From Burkholderia cepacia (GTDB taxonomy: Bacteria; Pseudomonadota; Gammaproteobacteria; Burkholderiales; Burkholderiaceae): 64,000 nt of DNA. Below, piece after piece: positions 8,944 to 17,390 of the stretch. Location: positions 35,733 through 99,732 of the forward strand of contig NZ_LDWR01000001.1 of the NCBI RefSeq assembly GCF_001039005.1, read 5' to 3'. Each line of letters starts with the position of its first letter. Positions within the stretch are counted from its first letter, which is position 1. Under the pieces are notes generated by a model that was given only the letters and a program-made list of their open reading frames with translations, did no database searches and was not told where the DNA came from. Both the position numbers and the translations under genes were made by a program.

Positions 8944-9711
8944 CTAGCCGCCCACCAGCGCGCGCGTCGCGAAGAACAGCACCGACGGGCCGAGCAGGCA
9001 GCCGACGCCCGTATGGAACGTCGCGACCAGCGCACCGTACGGGACGAGCCGCCGGTCGGTCGCGGCGAGCCCCGCGCTCACGCCGCTGACGGTGCCCGCG
9101 AGGCCGCCGAAGATCATCGCGGAACGCGGCGTCTTCAGACCCATGAAATTCGCCGCGACCGGCGTGCCGACCATCACGATGATCGCCTTCACGAGCCCCG
9201 TCGCGATGCTGAGCGCGATCACGTCGGAACTCGCCCCGATCGCCGCGCCCGTGACGGGCCCGACGATGTAGGTGACGGCGCCCGCGCCGATCGTCGTCAT
9301 GCTGACCGCGTCGGTATAACCGAACGCGCGCGCGATGCACGCGCCGACGATGAACGGCAGCACGGTGCCGAGCAGCAGCGACACGACGCCGACGAGCCCG
9401 GCCTTGCGCGCCTCGGTCGGCTGCACTTCGAACGCGGTCGCGACGATCGCGAAATCGCGCAGCATCGCGCCGCCCATCAGGCCGACGCCCGCGAACAGCG
9501 GCACGTCGGCGATCCCCTTCTCGCCGCCGGTGAACGCGCCGCCAACATACGCAAGCGCGAGACCGATCACGATCGCGATCGCGGAGCCGTGCACGCGGCC
9601 GAACGTGAGCTTGCGCGACGCGATCGACGACAGCCACATGATCAGGCCGACCAGTGCGAACGACGCGACGAGCCCGTTGTGGGCGACGACTTTTTCGAGC
9701 ATCTGCAGCAT
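8944..9711 (-). CDS. madM: malonate transporter subunit MadM
   Basis: About 255 residues, strongly hydrophobic with roughly eight to nine membrane segments. It matches the MadM component of the two-subunit malonate:sodium symporter: starts MLQMLEKVVAHNGLV and contains GVGLMGGAMLRDFAIVATAF. The start at 9711 has a near-consensus CGGAGG site upstream. It lies 11 bases after madL and before mdcA, so uptake and breakdown of malonate are encoded together. Confidence 0.93.
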   Translation of the reverse strand: MLQMLEKVVAHNGLVASFALVGLIMWLSSIASRKLTFGRVHGSAIAIVIGLALAYVGGAFTGGEKGIADVPLFAGVGLMGGAMLRDFAIVATAFEVQPTEARKAGLVGVVSLLLGTVLPFIVGACIARAFGYTDAVSMTTIGAGAVTYIVGPVTGAAIGASSDVIALSIATGLVKAIIVMVGTPVAANFMGLKTPRSAMIFGGLAGTVSGVSAGLAATDRRLVPYGALVATFHTGVGCLLGPSVLFFATRALVGG

Positions 9712-9722
9712 GGCGGCCTCCG

Positions 9723-10118
9723 TTACTGTTCTTCGAATTGCGGCACGCCCGCGAAGGCCGTGTCGTCGCGCCCGGTGCGCACGAGTACCGCGATGCAGCA
9801 TGCGCAGATCGCGACCGCGCCGACGGCAGCCAGCAGCGCGACGGGGCCGCCCTTCAGCGCGGCGACGACGTTCTGGTTCGCGGCCATCGCGACGACGACC
9901 GGGATGTACATCGCACCCCAGAAACCGACGCCGGCCTCGGTTTCCTTCGGCAGCCAGCCGCGCCGGTGCAGCCACAGCCGCAGGCAGATCAGCAGCAGCA
10001 TCGCGATGCCGACGCCGCCGACGTTGGTCTTCACGCCGATCGCGGTGCCCAGCAGGTCGCCGAGGAACAGTCCGGCCAGGTGGCAGAACGCCAGCAGCGC
10101 GGTTCCGTAGATGATCAT
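9723..10118 (-). CDS. madL: malonate transporter subunit MadL
   Basis: About 131 residues with four predicted membrane segments. The N-terminus MIIYGTALLAFCHLAG and the loop KTNVGGVGIAML fit the MadL family, the small partner of MadM in malonate uptake. The start at 10118 is preceded by CTGGAGA. It is the first gene of the leftward mad-mdc operon, facing the LysR gene at 10447. Confidence 0.93.
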   Translation of the reverse strand: MIIYGTALLAFCHLAGLFLGDLLGTAIGVKTNVGGVGIAMLLLICLRLWLHRRGWLPKETEAGVGFWGAMYIPVVVAMAANQNVVAALKGGPVALLAAVGAVAICACCIAVLVRTGRDDTAFAGVPQFEEQ

Positions 10119-10446
10119 GAGCGTCTCCAGTCTCTTCGTGACGGGCGCCTGACGCGTGCGGGAGGCAGGCCCGCACGTCGATCCCGTGCGCGGACTGTCT
10201 CCAGCGGCGGTGCGCCGCGGCCCGGCGGCCCGTCGTGCGGGCGCGTTCTCGGGCGGTCGATGGGATGATGCGGTTTCGGGCCGGACGCCGTATGCCGTAG
10301 ACTGACCGATACAGCCTCGGGGCACGACGCGGGTTGCGCGTCCGGTTCGTCCCGTTGCGCGGGCCGCACCGGGGCGTGATCCGATACTAGCCCCGCAATA
10401 TCCGGCCATTTATGAAGTTGTCGAAACCGATTCAGTGGATTTAGCA
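10119..10446. promoter_or_regulatory. divergent promoter region between madL and mdcR
   Basis: A 328-bp gap with no convincing coding frame. It must hold the promoter of the leftward mad-mdc operon and of the rightward LysR gene. Close to the LysR start the sequence turns AT-richer, with CAATATCCGGCCATTTATG at about 10396-10414 as a loose T-N11-A type candidate operator. No perfect dyad was found, so the operator position is tentative. Confidence 0.4.
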
Positions 10447-11295
10447 ATGCGTCCGTTACCGCCCGAGCTGCTGCGCAGCTTCGTCGCCGTCGCCCAGTCC
10501 GGCAGCTTCACCGCCGCGTCGGAGCGCGTGAACCTGTCGCAGTCGACCGTCAGCCAGCACATCCGCCGGCTCGAAGAGCTGCTCGACCGGCCGCTGTTCG
10601 AGCGCGACACGCGCAACGTGCACCTGTCGCAGCACGGCGACGCGCTGTTCCGCTACGCGGTGCGCATTCTCGAACTGATGGACGAAGCCGTCACGTCGGT
10701 GTGCGGGCCGCCGCTGTCGGGCAAGGTGCGGCTCGCGATGTCGGAGGATTTCGCGTCGGCGCACCTGACGGCCGCGCTCGCGAGCTTCGTGCAGCGTAAT
10801 CCGGATGTCGAGCTCGCGATCTCGACCGGGCTGTCGGGCGACCTGTTCGACGCGCTCGACGAGGGGCGGCACGATCTCGTGTTCGCAAAGCGCATCGCGG
10901 GCAGCCGGCGCGGCCGCGTGATCCGCAGCGAGCCGCTGTACTGGTGCACGGGCCCCGATTCGCGGATCACCGGCCACGAGACCGTGCTGCCGCTCGCGAT
11001 GCATCCGGAACCGAGCGTGTCGCGCCGCCGCGTGCTCGAATCGCTCGAGGCCATCGGGCGGCCGTACCGGATCGCGGTCGTGAGCAGCAGCGTCGCGGTG
11101 CTGCGCGCGGCCGCGAGCGCGGGGCTCGGCGTCAGCGCGTTCGCCGGCTACGTGATTCCGGCCGGCCTCGCACGGCTCGACGCCGGGTTGCCCGAACTCG
11201 GCGAACTCGAATACGTGATCGACCGGCCGGCGGCCGCGTCGCGCTCGACGCTCGCACTCGAAGCCACGCTGATCACGGCGGCGGCGGAGTTGTAA
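10447..11295 (+). CDS. mdcR: LysR-type regulator of malonate utilisation
   Basis: A 282-residue LysR regulator. The N-terminal winged helix-turn-helix reads MRPLPPELLRSFVAV, then a SFTAASERVNLSQSTVSQH helix pair and RRLEELLDRPLFERDTR. The rest is the periplasmic-binding-like effector domain, presumably sensing malonate or a derivative. Its position opposite the mad-mdc operon is the standard place of MdcR, so the name rests on context. The ATG at 10447 fits LysR N-termini; a GTG at 10435 would add four residues. Confidence 0.85.
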   Translation: MRPLPPELLRSFVAVAQSGSFTAASERVNLSQSTVSQHIRRLEELLDRPLFERDTRNVHLSQHGDALFRYAVRILELMDEAVTSVCGPPLSGKVRLAMSEDFASAHLTAALASFVQRNPDVELAISTGLSGDLFDALDEGRHDLVFAKRIAGSRRGRVIRSEPLYWCTGPDSRITGHETVLPLAMHPEPSVSRRRVLESLEAIGRPYRIAVVSSSVAVLRAAASAGLGVSAFAGYVIPAGLARLDAGLPELGELEYVIDRPAAASRSTLALEATLITAAAEL

Positions 11296-11462
11296 CCGCA
11301 CCGGGTGCGGCGCGCGCATGCGCGGTCGCACCCGCAACTGGCAGCTTTGCCCGGAACGCGTCATCGTCCGCGCAGCACCCGCTCGCGACAATGGGGCCCA
11401 TCGGAACGCACGGCATGTTGCCGTGCGCATCCGGTGTCCCGTCCCCTTGATCGGAGCGCACC

Positions 11463-11741
11463 ATGAACGTCTTGCGATTCGCCGTCGCGACCGCCGCAGC
11501 CGCCCTGCTGTCCCCCGCCTTTGCCCAGACCGACGCCGCGGCGCCCGAGCAGGGCCTGACACGCACGGAAGTCATCGCCCAGTTGAAGCAAGCCTATCTC
11601 GACGGCGAACTGCCGACGAACGACGGCAACTACCCGCCGAATGCCGCGACACGCGCGCGCAACCGCGAACTCGTGCAGGCCGCGAGCCCCGCATGGCTCG
11701 CGCAGACGCCGCAGGCCCCGCAAACGGCGGCACAGCAGTAA
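11463..11741 (+). CDS. small secreted DUF4148 protein
   Basis: A 92-residue protein with a cleavable signal peptide (MNVLRFAVATAAAALLSPAFAQ) and a short mature part containing GLTRTEVIAQLKQAYLDGEL followed by DGNYPP. This matches the pattern of DUF4148 proteins, numerous in Burkholderia and located in the periplasm. Function unknown. It stands alone, convergent with the dehydrogenase at 11781. Confidence 0.75.
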   Translation: MNVLRFAVATAAAALLSPAFAQTDAAAPEQGLTRTEVIAQLKQAYLDGELPTNDGNYPPNAATRARNRELVQAASPAWLAQTPQAPQTAAQQ

Positions 11742-11780
11742 CCGGTCGCGGCCCCGCCGATACACGACGCGGCATCGCGA

Positions 11781-12698
11781 TCAGGGCAGAAAGCTGCGGC
11801 GCCGCGCGTCGATCAGCTCGACGAGCAGCCGGTCGCGCTCGGCCGCCAGCTCCTGCATCGAATGCTCGCCCTGGATCGCGCGCAGTTCGTCGTTCAGCTT
11901 GCGATCGACGTCCGGATCGAATGATGGCGTGCCGAGGTCGTCCCACCAGCTCGTGATCGGCCCCGACAGGTGTTCGAGAAAGTGCGCGATCCCGCCCGCG
12001 CCGCCGCCGAGGTGATAGGTCAGGCACTGCCCCATCAGCCCCCAGCGCAGGCCGGGGCCCCATGCGACCGCCTTGTCCGCATCGGCAACGCTCACGACGC
12101 CTTCGCCGACGAGGTGATACACCTCGCGGAACAATGCAGCCGCGAGCCGGTTCGCGACGTGGCCGGTCATCTCCTTGTTGAGGACGATCGTCTGCTTGCC
12201 GAGCGCATCGTAGAAGTCCTTCACGCGCGCAATCACGTCCTTGCCGGTCGCGTCGCCGCCGACCAGCTCGACGAGCGGAATCAGGTGCGGCGGATTGAAC
12301 GGATGCGCGATCAGGCAGCGTTCCGGATGCTTCGCGCACGCGCTCTGAATGTCGGACATCTTCAGGCCCGACGAGCTCGACGCGATCGGCACGTGCGCGG
12401 GCAGCACGTCGTCCATCTGCCGGTACAGCGCACGCTTCAGGTCGAGCCGTTCGGGGCCGCTCTCCTGCACGAAATCGACGCCGTCGAGCGCGCGCACGAG
12501 ATCGGCGTCGAACGACAGCCGCGCGGCGAGCTCGCCGGCGCGCTCGCCAAGAAACGCGGCAAGCGCTTCGCGCAACCGCGCGTCGGCTTGCGGCGCCGGA
12601 TCGGTCGCGACGACGTCGAAGCCCTTCGTCAGGTAGAAAGCCGCCCAGCTCGCGCCGATCACGCCGGCGCCGACGATCGCGATGCGTTGAATGTCCAT
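11781..12698 (-). CDS. 3-hydroxyacyl-CoA dehydrogenase family protein
   Basis: A 305-residue NAD-dependent dehydrogenase. The Rossmann motif GAGVIGASWAAFYL stands at the start, then SSSSGLKMSD and HPFNPPHLIPLVELVGG, which carries the catalytic His of the family, and the C-terminal dimerisation helix with TGHVANRLAAALFREV. The WGPGLRW and GGGAGGI segments resemble L-carnitine dehydrogenase and L-gulonate 3-dehydrogenase relatives, so the substrate is open. The start MDIQRIAIVG at 12698 puts the Rossmann fold at the N-terminus. It is transcribed away from the Hsp20 genes. Confidence 0.82.
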   Translation of the reverse strand: MDIQRIAIVGAGVIGASWAAFYLTKGFDVVATDPAPQADARLREALAAFLGERAGELAARLSFDADLVRALDGVDFVQESGPERLDLKRALYRQMDDVLPAHVPIASSSSGLKMSDIQSACAKHPERCLIAHPFNPPHLIPLVELVGGDATGKDVIARVKDFYDALGKQTIVLNKEMTGHVANRLAAALFREVYHLVGEGVVSVADADKAVAWGPGLRWGLMGQCLTYHLGGGAGGIAHFLEHLSGPITSWWDDLGTPSFDPDVDRKLNDELRAIQGEHSMQELAAERDRLLVELIDARRRSFLP

Positions 12699-12789
12699 GG
12701 TTGTCCCGTGTCGTTGGTCTGCGGATAGTGCGCGGCGATTGTCGCATCGAATCGCGCGGGCACGCGTTGACGCAAGTTGCAATTTCCCT

Positions 12790-12817
12790 CTTGAAATGCG
12801 CGGCGACGGCCACTAAT
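12790..12817 (+). promoter_or_regulatory. candidate sigma-32 (heat-shock) promoter
   Basis: CTTGAAA at 12790-12796 is a full match to the RpoH -35 core. About 14 bases later CCACTAAT at 12810-12817 is a partial match to the CCCCATNT -10 element. It lies about 130 bp before the first Hsp20 gene, which is the expected target. The -10 match is imperfect. Confidence 0.45.
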
Positions 12818-12828
12818 TACGTGTTGCC

Positions 12829-12856
12829 GGGCAGTGCTCCATGCAACGCACTGCCC
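12829..12856 (+). other. perfect hairpin in the leader of the Hsp20 operon
   Basis: GGGCAGTGC at 12829-12837 and GCACTGCCC at 12848-12856 form a nine-pair perfect stem with a ten-base loop. It lies between the candidate sigma-32 promoter and the Hsp20 start. There is no T-tract, so it is more likely an mRNA leader structure than a terminator. Confidence 0.5.
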
Positions 12857-12944
12857 CCGTTTCGATCCAGTGGAGCAACCCGTCGCGCCCGCCGCAGGCG
12901 TCGCGTCGTCACGTCTCCCGCGTTTCCTGTTCCGGAGGACCAAC

Positions 12945-13385
12945 ATGAGCGGTATTCATTTCGGCAACGACCTGTTCGACGAATTCGCCCGCGTGCAGCG
13001 GCAAGTGGCGAACCTGTTCGGCGAGCGCCCGTCCGGCATCCGCGCGGTGCGGCCGGGTTCATTTCCCGCGCTCGACGTCGGCGCCACCGACGACGCGATC
13101 GAGATCGTCGCGTTCGCGCCCGGCATGGCCGCGACCGACTTCGACGTGTCGATCGACAAGGACCTGCTGACGATCAGCGGCGAGCGCAAGCCCGCGCTGC
13201 GCAGCGAAGGCGACGATGTGCGCACTTATGCGCAGGAGCGCTTTCACGGCACGTTCCGCCGCGTCGTCGAGCTGCCGCGGGACGCGGATCCCGATCAAGT
13301 CAGCGCCCGCTACGAAAACGGCTGCCTGCTGATTCGCGTGGGCCGTCGCGAGGTATCGAAGCCACGTGCCATCACCGTTCAATAA
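12945..13385 (+). CDS. Hsp20/alpha-crystallin small heat-shock protein
   Basis: A 146-residue small heat-shock protein, an ATP-independent holdase in the cytoplasm. The alpha-crystallin domain runs from about residue 40 (FPALDVGATDDAIEIVAFAPG) to the C-terminal I-x-V-type end. The internal ERFHGTFRRVVELPRDAD block is characteristic. The start MSGIHFGNDL at 12945 follows a consensus GGAGGA site at 12934-12939; a longer upstream frame has no such site. It is followed 16 bp later by a second Hsp20 gene, a common tandem pair in beta-proteobacteria. Confidence 0.92.
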   Translation: MSGIHFGNDLFDEFARVQRQVANLFGERPSGIRAVRPGSFPALDVGATDDAIEIVAFAPGMAATDFDVSIDKDLLTISGERKPALRSEGDDVRTYAQERFHGTFRRVVELPRDADPDQVSARYENGCLLIRVGRREVSKPRAITVQ

Positions 13386-13401
13386 TATTCAGGATACCGA
13401 C

Positions 13402-13812
13402 ATGAATACGAACCCGACTCTGGCCGAGCGCCACACGAGCACCGTCCACCCCGCCGCCGCCGAAGCCGCGCGCCGGCCCGCGATCACGCCGGCCGTCGAC
13501 ATCGTCGAGAACCATCTCGGCGTGACGCTGCGGGCCGACCTGCCCGGCGTGCCGCGCGAGAACCTCGACGTGAAGGTACACGACAACACGCTGACGATCG
13601 AAGCCGACACACGTATCGATACGTCCGCCGACCTGCGCGTGCGGCACGCCGAAGTCCGCGCGCTGCGCTACGCGCGCACGTTCGTGCTGAGCCCCGACCT
13701 CGACACGTCGCGGATCGACGCGAACCTGCGCGACGGCGTGCTGACGCTGACGATTCCGCGCCGCGAGGAAACGCGCCCGCGCCGCATCGACGTGACGGCC
13801 GGAAACGCGTAA
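13402..13812 (+). CDS. second Hsp20/alpha-crystallin small heat-shock protein
   Basis: A 136-residue alpha-crystallin family protein: TPAVDIVENHLGVTLRADLPG, then the conserved LDVKVHDNTLTIEAD and the late GVLTLTIPRREE strand. It is the second member of a tandem pair with 12945-13385 and is very likely co-transcribed. A strong hairpin terminator follows 40 bp downstream. The two paralogues are clearly divergent from each other, so they may form hetero-oligomers; that is inference. Confidence 0.92.
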   Translation: MNTNPTLAERHTSTVHPAAAEAARRPAITPAVDIVENHLGVTLRADLPGVPRENLDVKVHDNTLTIEADTRIDTSADLRVRHAEVRALRYARTFVLSPDLDTSRIDANLRDGVLTLTIPRREETRPRRIDVTAGNA

Positions 13813-13851
13813 GCGTCGTCGCACGTCGTCACGCGACGCGCGACGCGCATG

Positions 13852-13892
13852 AAAAAGCCCCGCCCCGGCGCGATGCCGGGCGGGGCTTTTTT
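13852..13892. terminator. bidirectional rho-independent terminator
   Basis: An A-run, the GC-rich arm GCCCCGCCCCGGC, loop GCGAT, the arm GCCGGGCGGGGC and a T-run. The stem is almost perfect, with one bulged base. It can end both the Hsp20 operon (+) and the zinc-ribbon gene (-). Confidence 0.9.
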
Positions 13893-13931
13893 GCAACGGG
13901 CGACGCGCGGGCGATCACATCGCAGCCGCAA

Positions 13932-14231
13932 TCAATCGAAATCGAACAGGTCGAACACCGATTTGCGGCGGCGCTGGCCGTCGTGCCGGTGACGGTCGTC
14001 GTGCGAACGACCGTCGCGTCCCCAGCCGTCGCGATCGCGCGGTGCGTCGGCGGCGCGCGGCGCGGGCGCCTCGTCGCGGCGTGCCGGCGCGTCGCCGCTC
14101 TCGCGTGCGATCAGCTTGTCGAGTTCGCCGCGATCGAGCCACACGCCGCGGCACGTCGGGCAGTAATCGATCTCGATCGACTGGCGCTCGGCCATCAGCA
14201 GGTCGGGCGTCTTGCAGACAGGACATTTCAT
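13932..14231 (-). CDS. zinc-ribbon (TFIIB-type) small protein
   Basis: A 99-residue protein. The N-terminus holds two CxxC pairs (MKCPVCKTPDL and DYCPTCRGVWLDRGELDKL), the standard zf-TFIIB domain of small bacterial proteins. The tail is low-complexity, rich in Arg, Asp and His, and ends FDLFDFD. The start at 14231 places the first CxxC at the N-terminus as in relatives. Function unknown; a zinc or nucleic-acid binding role is only inferred from the ribbon. It lies 92 bp downstream of terC on the same strand. Confidence 0.82.
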   Translation of the reverse strand: MKCPVCKTPDLLMAERQSIEIDYCPTCRGVWLDRGELDKLIARESGDAPARRDEAPAPRAADAPRDRDGWGRDGRSHDDRHRHDGQRRRKSVFDLFDFD

Positions 14232-14322
14232 CGCGTTTCTCCTTTTCGTGCGATTGACGTACGCATTCCGGATGCAGGCGCGCGAGCCGGCCGCCATCGT
14301 GGCCGGCCTCGCACGCGCCCAC

Positions 14323-15078
14323 TCAACGGCCTTCCACCCGCGCCGCGCGCTTCGTCTTCGCGCGCCGCGCCAGCATGTTCATGCCCTCGACGAACGCCGA
14401 GAACGCCATCGCCGCGTAGATGTAACCCTTCGGCACGTGCGAACCGAAACCTTCGGCGATCAGCGTCATGCCGATCACGACGAGGAATGACAGCGCGAGC
14501 ATCACGATGGTCGGGTTGCGGTCGATGAAGCGTGCAAGCGGCTGCGCGGCGAACAGCATCACCGCCACGGCGACGATCACCGCGACGAACATGATCGGGA
14601 CGTGCTCGGTCATGCCGATCGCGGTCACGATGCTGTCGATCGAGAACACGATGTCGAGCATCACGATCTGGCCGATCGCGGCCCACACCGTCAGGCCGGC
14701 CGCGCCGCCGGAACCGCCCGCGCCTTCGCCGTCGTGCGACACGTGATGATGGATCTCGGTGGTCGCCTTCCACACGAGGAACAGGCCGCCCGACAGCAGG
14801 ATCATGTCGCGCCACGAGAACGCGTGGTCGAACAGCGTGAACACGGGTTCGGTCAGGCTCGCGATCCACGCGACGCTGCCGAGCAGCGCGAGGCGCATCA
14901 CGAGCGCGAGCGCGATGCCGAGGCGCTGCGTGCGGGCGCGCTGCGCTTCGGGCAGCTTGTTGCTGAGGATCGAGATGAAGATCAGGTTGTCGATGCCGAG
15001 CACGACTTCCATCACGACGAGCGTCAGGAGCGCGGCCCAGACGGCGGGGTCGGCGGCAAGCGTCAGCAGGTAGTCCAT
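14323..15078 (-). CDS. TerC family integral membrane protein
   Basis: A 251-residue multi-span membrane protein. The N-terminal [18 protein letters not shown] carries the acidic-residue signature of TerC/Alx proteins, repeated in the second half ([18 protein letters not shown]). The central loop is rich in His and Gly. Members of the family are linked to manganese export, pH response or tellurium resistance. No yybP-ykoY riboswitch was recognised upstream. It is divergent from the NhaR-like gene, which may control it. Confidence 0.9.
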   Translation of the reverse strand: MDYLLTLAADPAVWAALLTLVVMEVVLGIDNLIFISILSNKLPEAQRARTQRLGIALALVMRLALLGSVAWIASLTEPVFTLFDHAFSWRDMILLSGGLFLVWKATTEIHHHVSHDGEGAGGSGGAAGLTVWAAIGQIVMLDIVFSIDSIVTAIGMTEHVPIMFVAVIVAVAVMLFAAQPLARFIDRNPTIVMLALSFLVVIGMTLIAEGFGSHVPKGYIYAAMAFSAFVEGMNMLARRAKTKRAARVEGR

Positions 15079-15122
15079 GTAATGGGCCGATACGAAAGTG
15101 GAAAGCCCGATGATATTCCGCC

Positions 15123-15165
15123 CCGAACTTCGAAAAAATCAGAGAGAATCTGAATTTAGGTTCGG
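15123..15165. promoter_or_regulatory. nested inverted repeats between terC and the NhaR-like gene
   Basis: CCGAAC (15123-15128) pairs with GTTCGG (15160-15165), and inside it CAGA (15140-15143) pairs with TCTG (15149-15152). The block lies in the only shared promoter region of the two divergent genes, so it is a candidate operator for the LysR-type protein. Confidence 0.45.
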
Positions 15166-15186
15166 TTTTTACGATATGTTGATCCG

Positions 15187-16080
15187 ATGCTGAATTTCCG
15201 ACATCTGTACTATTTCTGGGTCGTCGTGAAGGAAGGCGGCTTCGCACGGGCGGCCGGGCGGCTCGACATGGCCGTACAGACGATCAGCGCGCAGGTGCGC
15301 GAGCTCGAGAAATCGCTCGGGCACCAATTGCTGCGCCCGGCCGGGCGCGGTGTCACGATGACCGACGCGGGCCAGGCCGCATTTGCGCGCGCGGAGGTGA
15401 TCTTCGAGATGGGGCGGCTGATTCCCGACGAAGTGCGCGCGGCGGCCAGCCAGCCGACCGTGCGGCTCGCGGTCGGCCTCGCCGATGGCATCTCGAAGCT
15501 CGCCGCGCACGCGATCCTCGCACCGGTGCTCGACACGCCCACGCTGCGGCTGCTGTGCCACGAGGGCGAGCACGATGCGCTGCTCGCGGAACTCGCGCTG
15601 CATCACCTCGATCTCGTGCTGGCCGGCCAGGGCGCGCCGTCCGGTTCGAACCTGCGCGTGACGAGCGAGCGGCTGGTCGCGTCGCCGGTCGACTGGTACG
15701 GGCCCGCGGCGCTCGTCACGCCGGCCGCGCGGCAACGCTTTCCGCAGTGCCTGGCCGACCTGCCCGTGCTGCTGCCGACCGCGCATTCGGCGCTGCGCGC
15801 GCGCCTCGACCAGTGGCTGGAAGCGGAGCGGATCGTGCCGCGCGTGGCCGGGGAATTCGAGGACAGCGCGCTGATGGCCGTGTTCGCAACGCGCGGCCTC
15901 GGCGTGTTTCCGCTGAGCGAGCTCGGCGCGAACGATGCGTCGCTGCTGCGCGGCCTCAGGCGGCTCGGACGCGCGGGCGACGTAACGGAAGAGATCCACG
16001 CGATCCGCTCGCGGCGCGGCGAACACCATCCGCTGACGTCGCAATTGCTCGCCATGACGCGCGCCGCGCCGGTCGGCTGA
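15187..16080 (+). CDS. nhaR: LysR-type regulator, NhaR-like
   Basis: A 297-residue regulator. The N-terminus MLNFRHLYYFWVVVKEGGF, then LDMAVQTISAQVRELE, closely follows the NhaR pattern of HLYYFW with a TISxQ recognition helix, known in E. coli to activate the Na+/H+ antiporter nhaA. The effector domain begins near residue 90. No nhaA gene lies next to it; the divergent neighbour is terC, so its role may be in ion or metal homeostasis. The name rests on similarity of the DNA-binding part. Confidence 0.8.
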   Translation: MLNFRHLYYFWVVVKEGGFARAAGRLDMAVQTISAQVRELEKSLGHQLLRPAGRGVTMTDAGQAAFARAEVIFEMGRLIPDEVRAAASQPTVRLAVGLADGISKLAAHAILAPVLDTPTLRLLCHEGEHDALLAELALHHLDLVLAGQGAPSGSNLRVTSERLVASPVDWYGPAALVTPAARQRFPQCLADLPVLLPTAHSALRARLDQWLEAERIVPRVAGEFEDSALMAVFATRGLGVFPLSELGANDASLLRGLRRLGRAGDVTEEIHAIRSRRGEHHPLTSQLLAMTRAAPVG

Positions 16081-16194
16081 TGCGAGCGCGACATCAAACG
16101 AAACTATAATGACGCCCCGGCCATACGAGATTGCCGCGCGCATCATCCACGCACCGCCATTGCGCGACATCTCGCGAGCCTTCTGAAAGACGCC

Positions 16195-17277
16195 ATGCAC
16201 AACCGATTTCGCCTGTTTTCCGTTTCGTGCGCGCTCGCGGCCGCGACCGTGCTGGCGGCGTGCTCGTCGCCGCCCAAGCCGATCTACCAGCAGGAACAGT
16301 TCGATGCGACGACCAGCCCGTATGCGCATACGTTCCACTCGAAATCCGACGCGACCTGCGAGGCCGCGCGGCGCGCGCTGCTGAGCCAGGGTTACGTGGT
16401 GTCGTCGTCGCGCAACGACGCGGTCGACGGCAGCAAGAATTTCCAGCCGAACAACGACATGCACGTCGTGATCGAGTTTCACGTCGTGTGCGCGGATGCG
16501 AACGCGGACGGCTCGTCGAGCATCGCGTACGTGAACGCGGTGCAGGACCGCTACACGCTGAAGAAGTCGAATACGTCGGCGAGCGTCGGCCTGAGCGTGT
16601 TCGGCTCGCTGTCGCTGCCGATCGGGTCGAGCGACGATGCGCTCGTCAAGACCGCGAGCGAGACGATTCCCGCCGGCGTGTTCTATGAGCGTTTCTTCAA
16701 TCTCGTCGACCATTTCCTGAAGATCGACCCGGCCCGCCGCGACCGCGCGACCGTGAAGGCCGCCGAGAAGGAAGCCGTCACGCCGCTGCCCGAACCCGCG
16801 CCGACGCCGCAAGGCGAACCGATGAAGATGACGACGCCGGCCGTGCCGACGCCACCCGCAGCGCCGGTGCCGCTTTCGGTGCCGGGCGTGGTGCCTGAAT
16901 CGGGTGCGAATATCGCGCCGGCTGCGATGCGCGCTGTCGCGCCGGCGGCGGCTTCCGGGTCGGTGGCCGCATCGGCGCCAGCGGCTTCCGGTTCGGCACC
17001 TGCACCGGCTTCGGCTCCGGTGCCGGTTTCCGCGCCGGTGCCCGCTTCCGGCCCTGTATCGGCGCCTGCCGTCGCGGCATCCACGCCCGCCGTTTCGGCG
17101 CCGGCCACGGCTACGCCGGTATCGGCTGCGCCTGCGGCCGCGGCATCCGCCCCCGCACCGGCATCCGCGCCTTCGAGCGCGTCGCCTGCGCCGGCGGACA
17201 AAACGCCGGCGCAGGCCGCCGCCAACCCCGCCGCGTCGTCCGCGCCGGCCGGTGCGAGCGCACCGGCCGCGAACTGA
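16195..17277 (+). CDS. DUF2242 lipoprotein with Ala/Pro/Ser-rich tail
   Basis: A 360-residue predicted lipoprotein. The signal peptide ends in the lipobox VLAAC with Cys23. Residues 30-185 form the DUF2242 domain (SDATCEAARRALLSQGYVV, DMHVVIEFHVVC, AGVFYERFFNLVDHFL). The last 130 or so residues are a low-complexity run of Ala, Pro and Ser, likely a flexible spacer in the envelope. The stop codon falls inside the first unit of a 13-bp tandem array, so repeat change could alter the 3' end. Function unknown. Confidence 0.82.
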   Translation: MHNRFRLFSVSCALAAATVLAACSSPPKPIYQQEQFDATTSPYAHTFHSKSDATCEAARRALLSQGYVVSSSRNDAVDGSKNFQPNNDMHVVIEFHVVCADANADGSSSIAYVNAVQDRYTLKKSNTSASVGLSVFGSLSLPIGSSDDALVKTASETIPAGVFYERFFNLVDHFLKIDPARRDRATVKAAEKEAVTPLPEPAPTPQGEPMKMTTPAVPTPPAAPVPLSVPGVVPESGANIAPAAMRAVAPAAASGSVAASAPAASGSAPAPASAPVPVSAPVPASGPVSAPAVAASTPAVSAPATATPVSAAPAAAASAPAPASAPSSASPAPADKTPAQAAANPAASSAPAGASAPAAN

Positions 17278-17390
17278 CCAGCCTTCCTGACCAGCCGTCC
17301 TGATCGGCCCTCCTGATCGGCCTTCCTGATCGGCCTTCCTGATCGGCCTTCCTGATCGGCCTTCCTGATCGGCCTTCCTGATCGGCCGTC
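17274..17390. repeat. 13-bp tandem repeat, nine copies
   Basis: Nine head-to-tail copies of a 13-mer with consensus CTGATCGGCCTTC fill 17274-17390 exactly. The first two copies read CTGACCAGCC and the third ends CCCTC, so the array is most regular in its second half. Each regular unit contains GATC and GGCC. The first unit includes the TGA of the DUF2242 gene. It is a candidate variable-number locus. Confidence 0.95.

Noticed and set aside
10322..10345. GGGCACG...GGGTTGCG as a sigma-54 promoter before the mad-mdc operon
   Set aside because: Spacing between the GG and GC elements is wrong for sigma-54, and no enhancer-binding protein gene is nearby.
15079..15186. yybP-ykoY manganese riboswitch before terC
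   Set aside because: The gap is only 108 bases and the conserved loops of that riboswitch were not seen.
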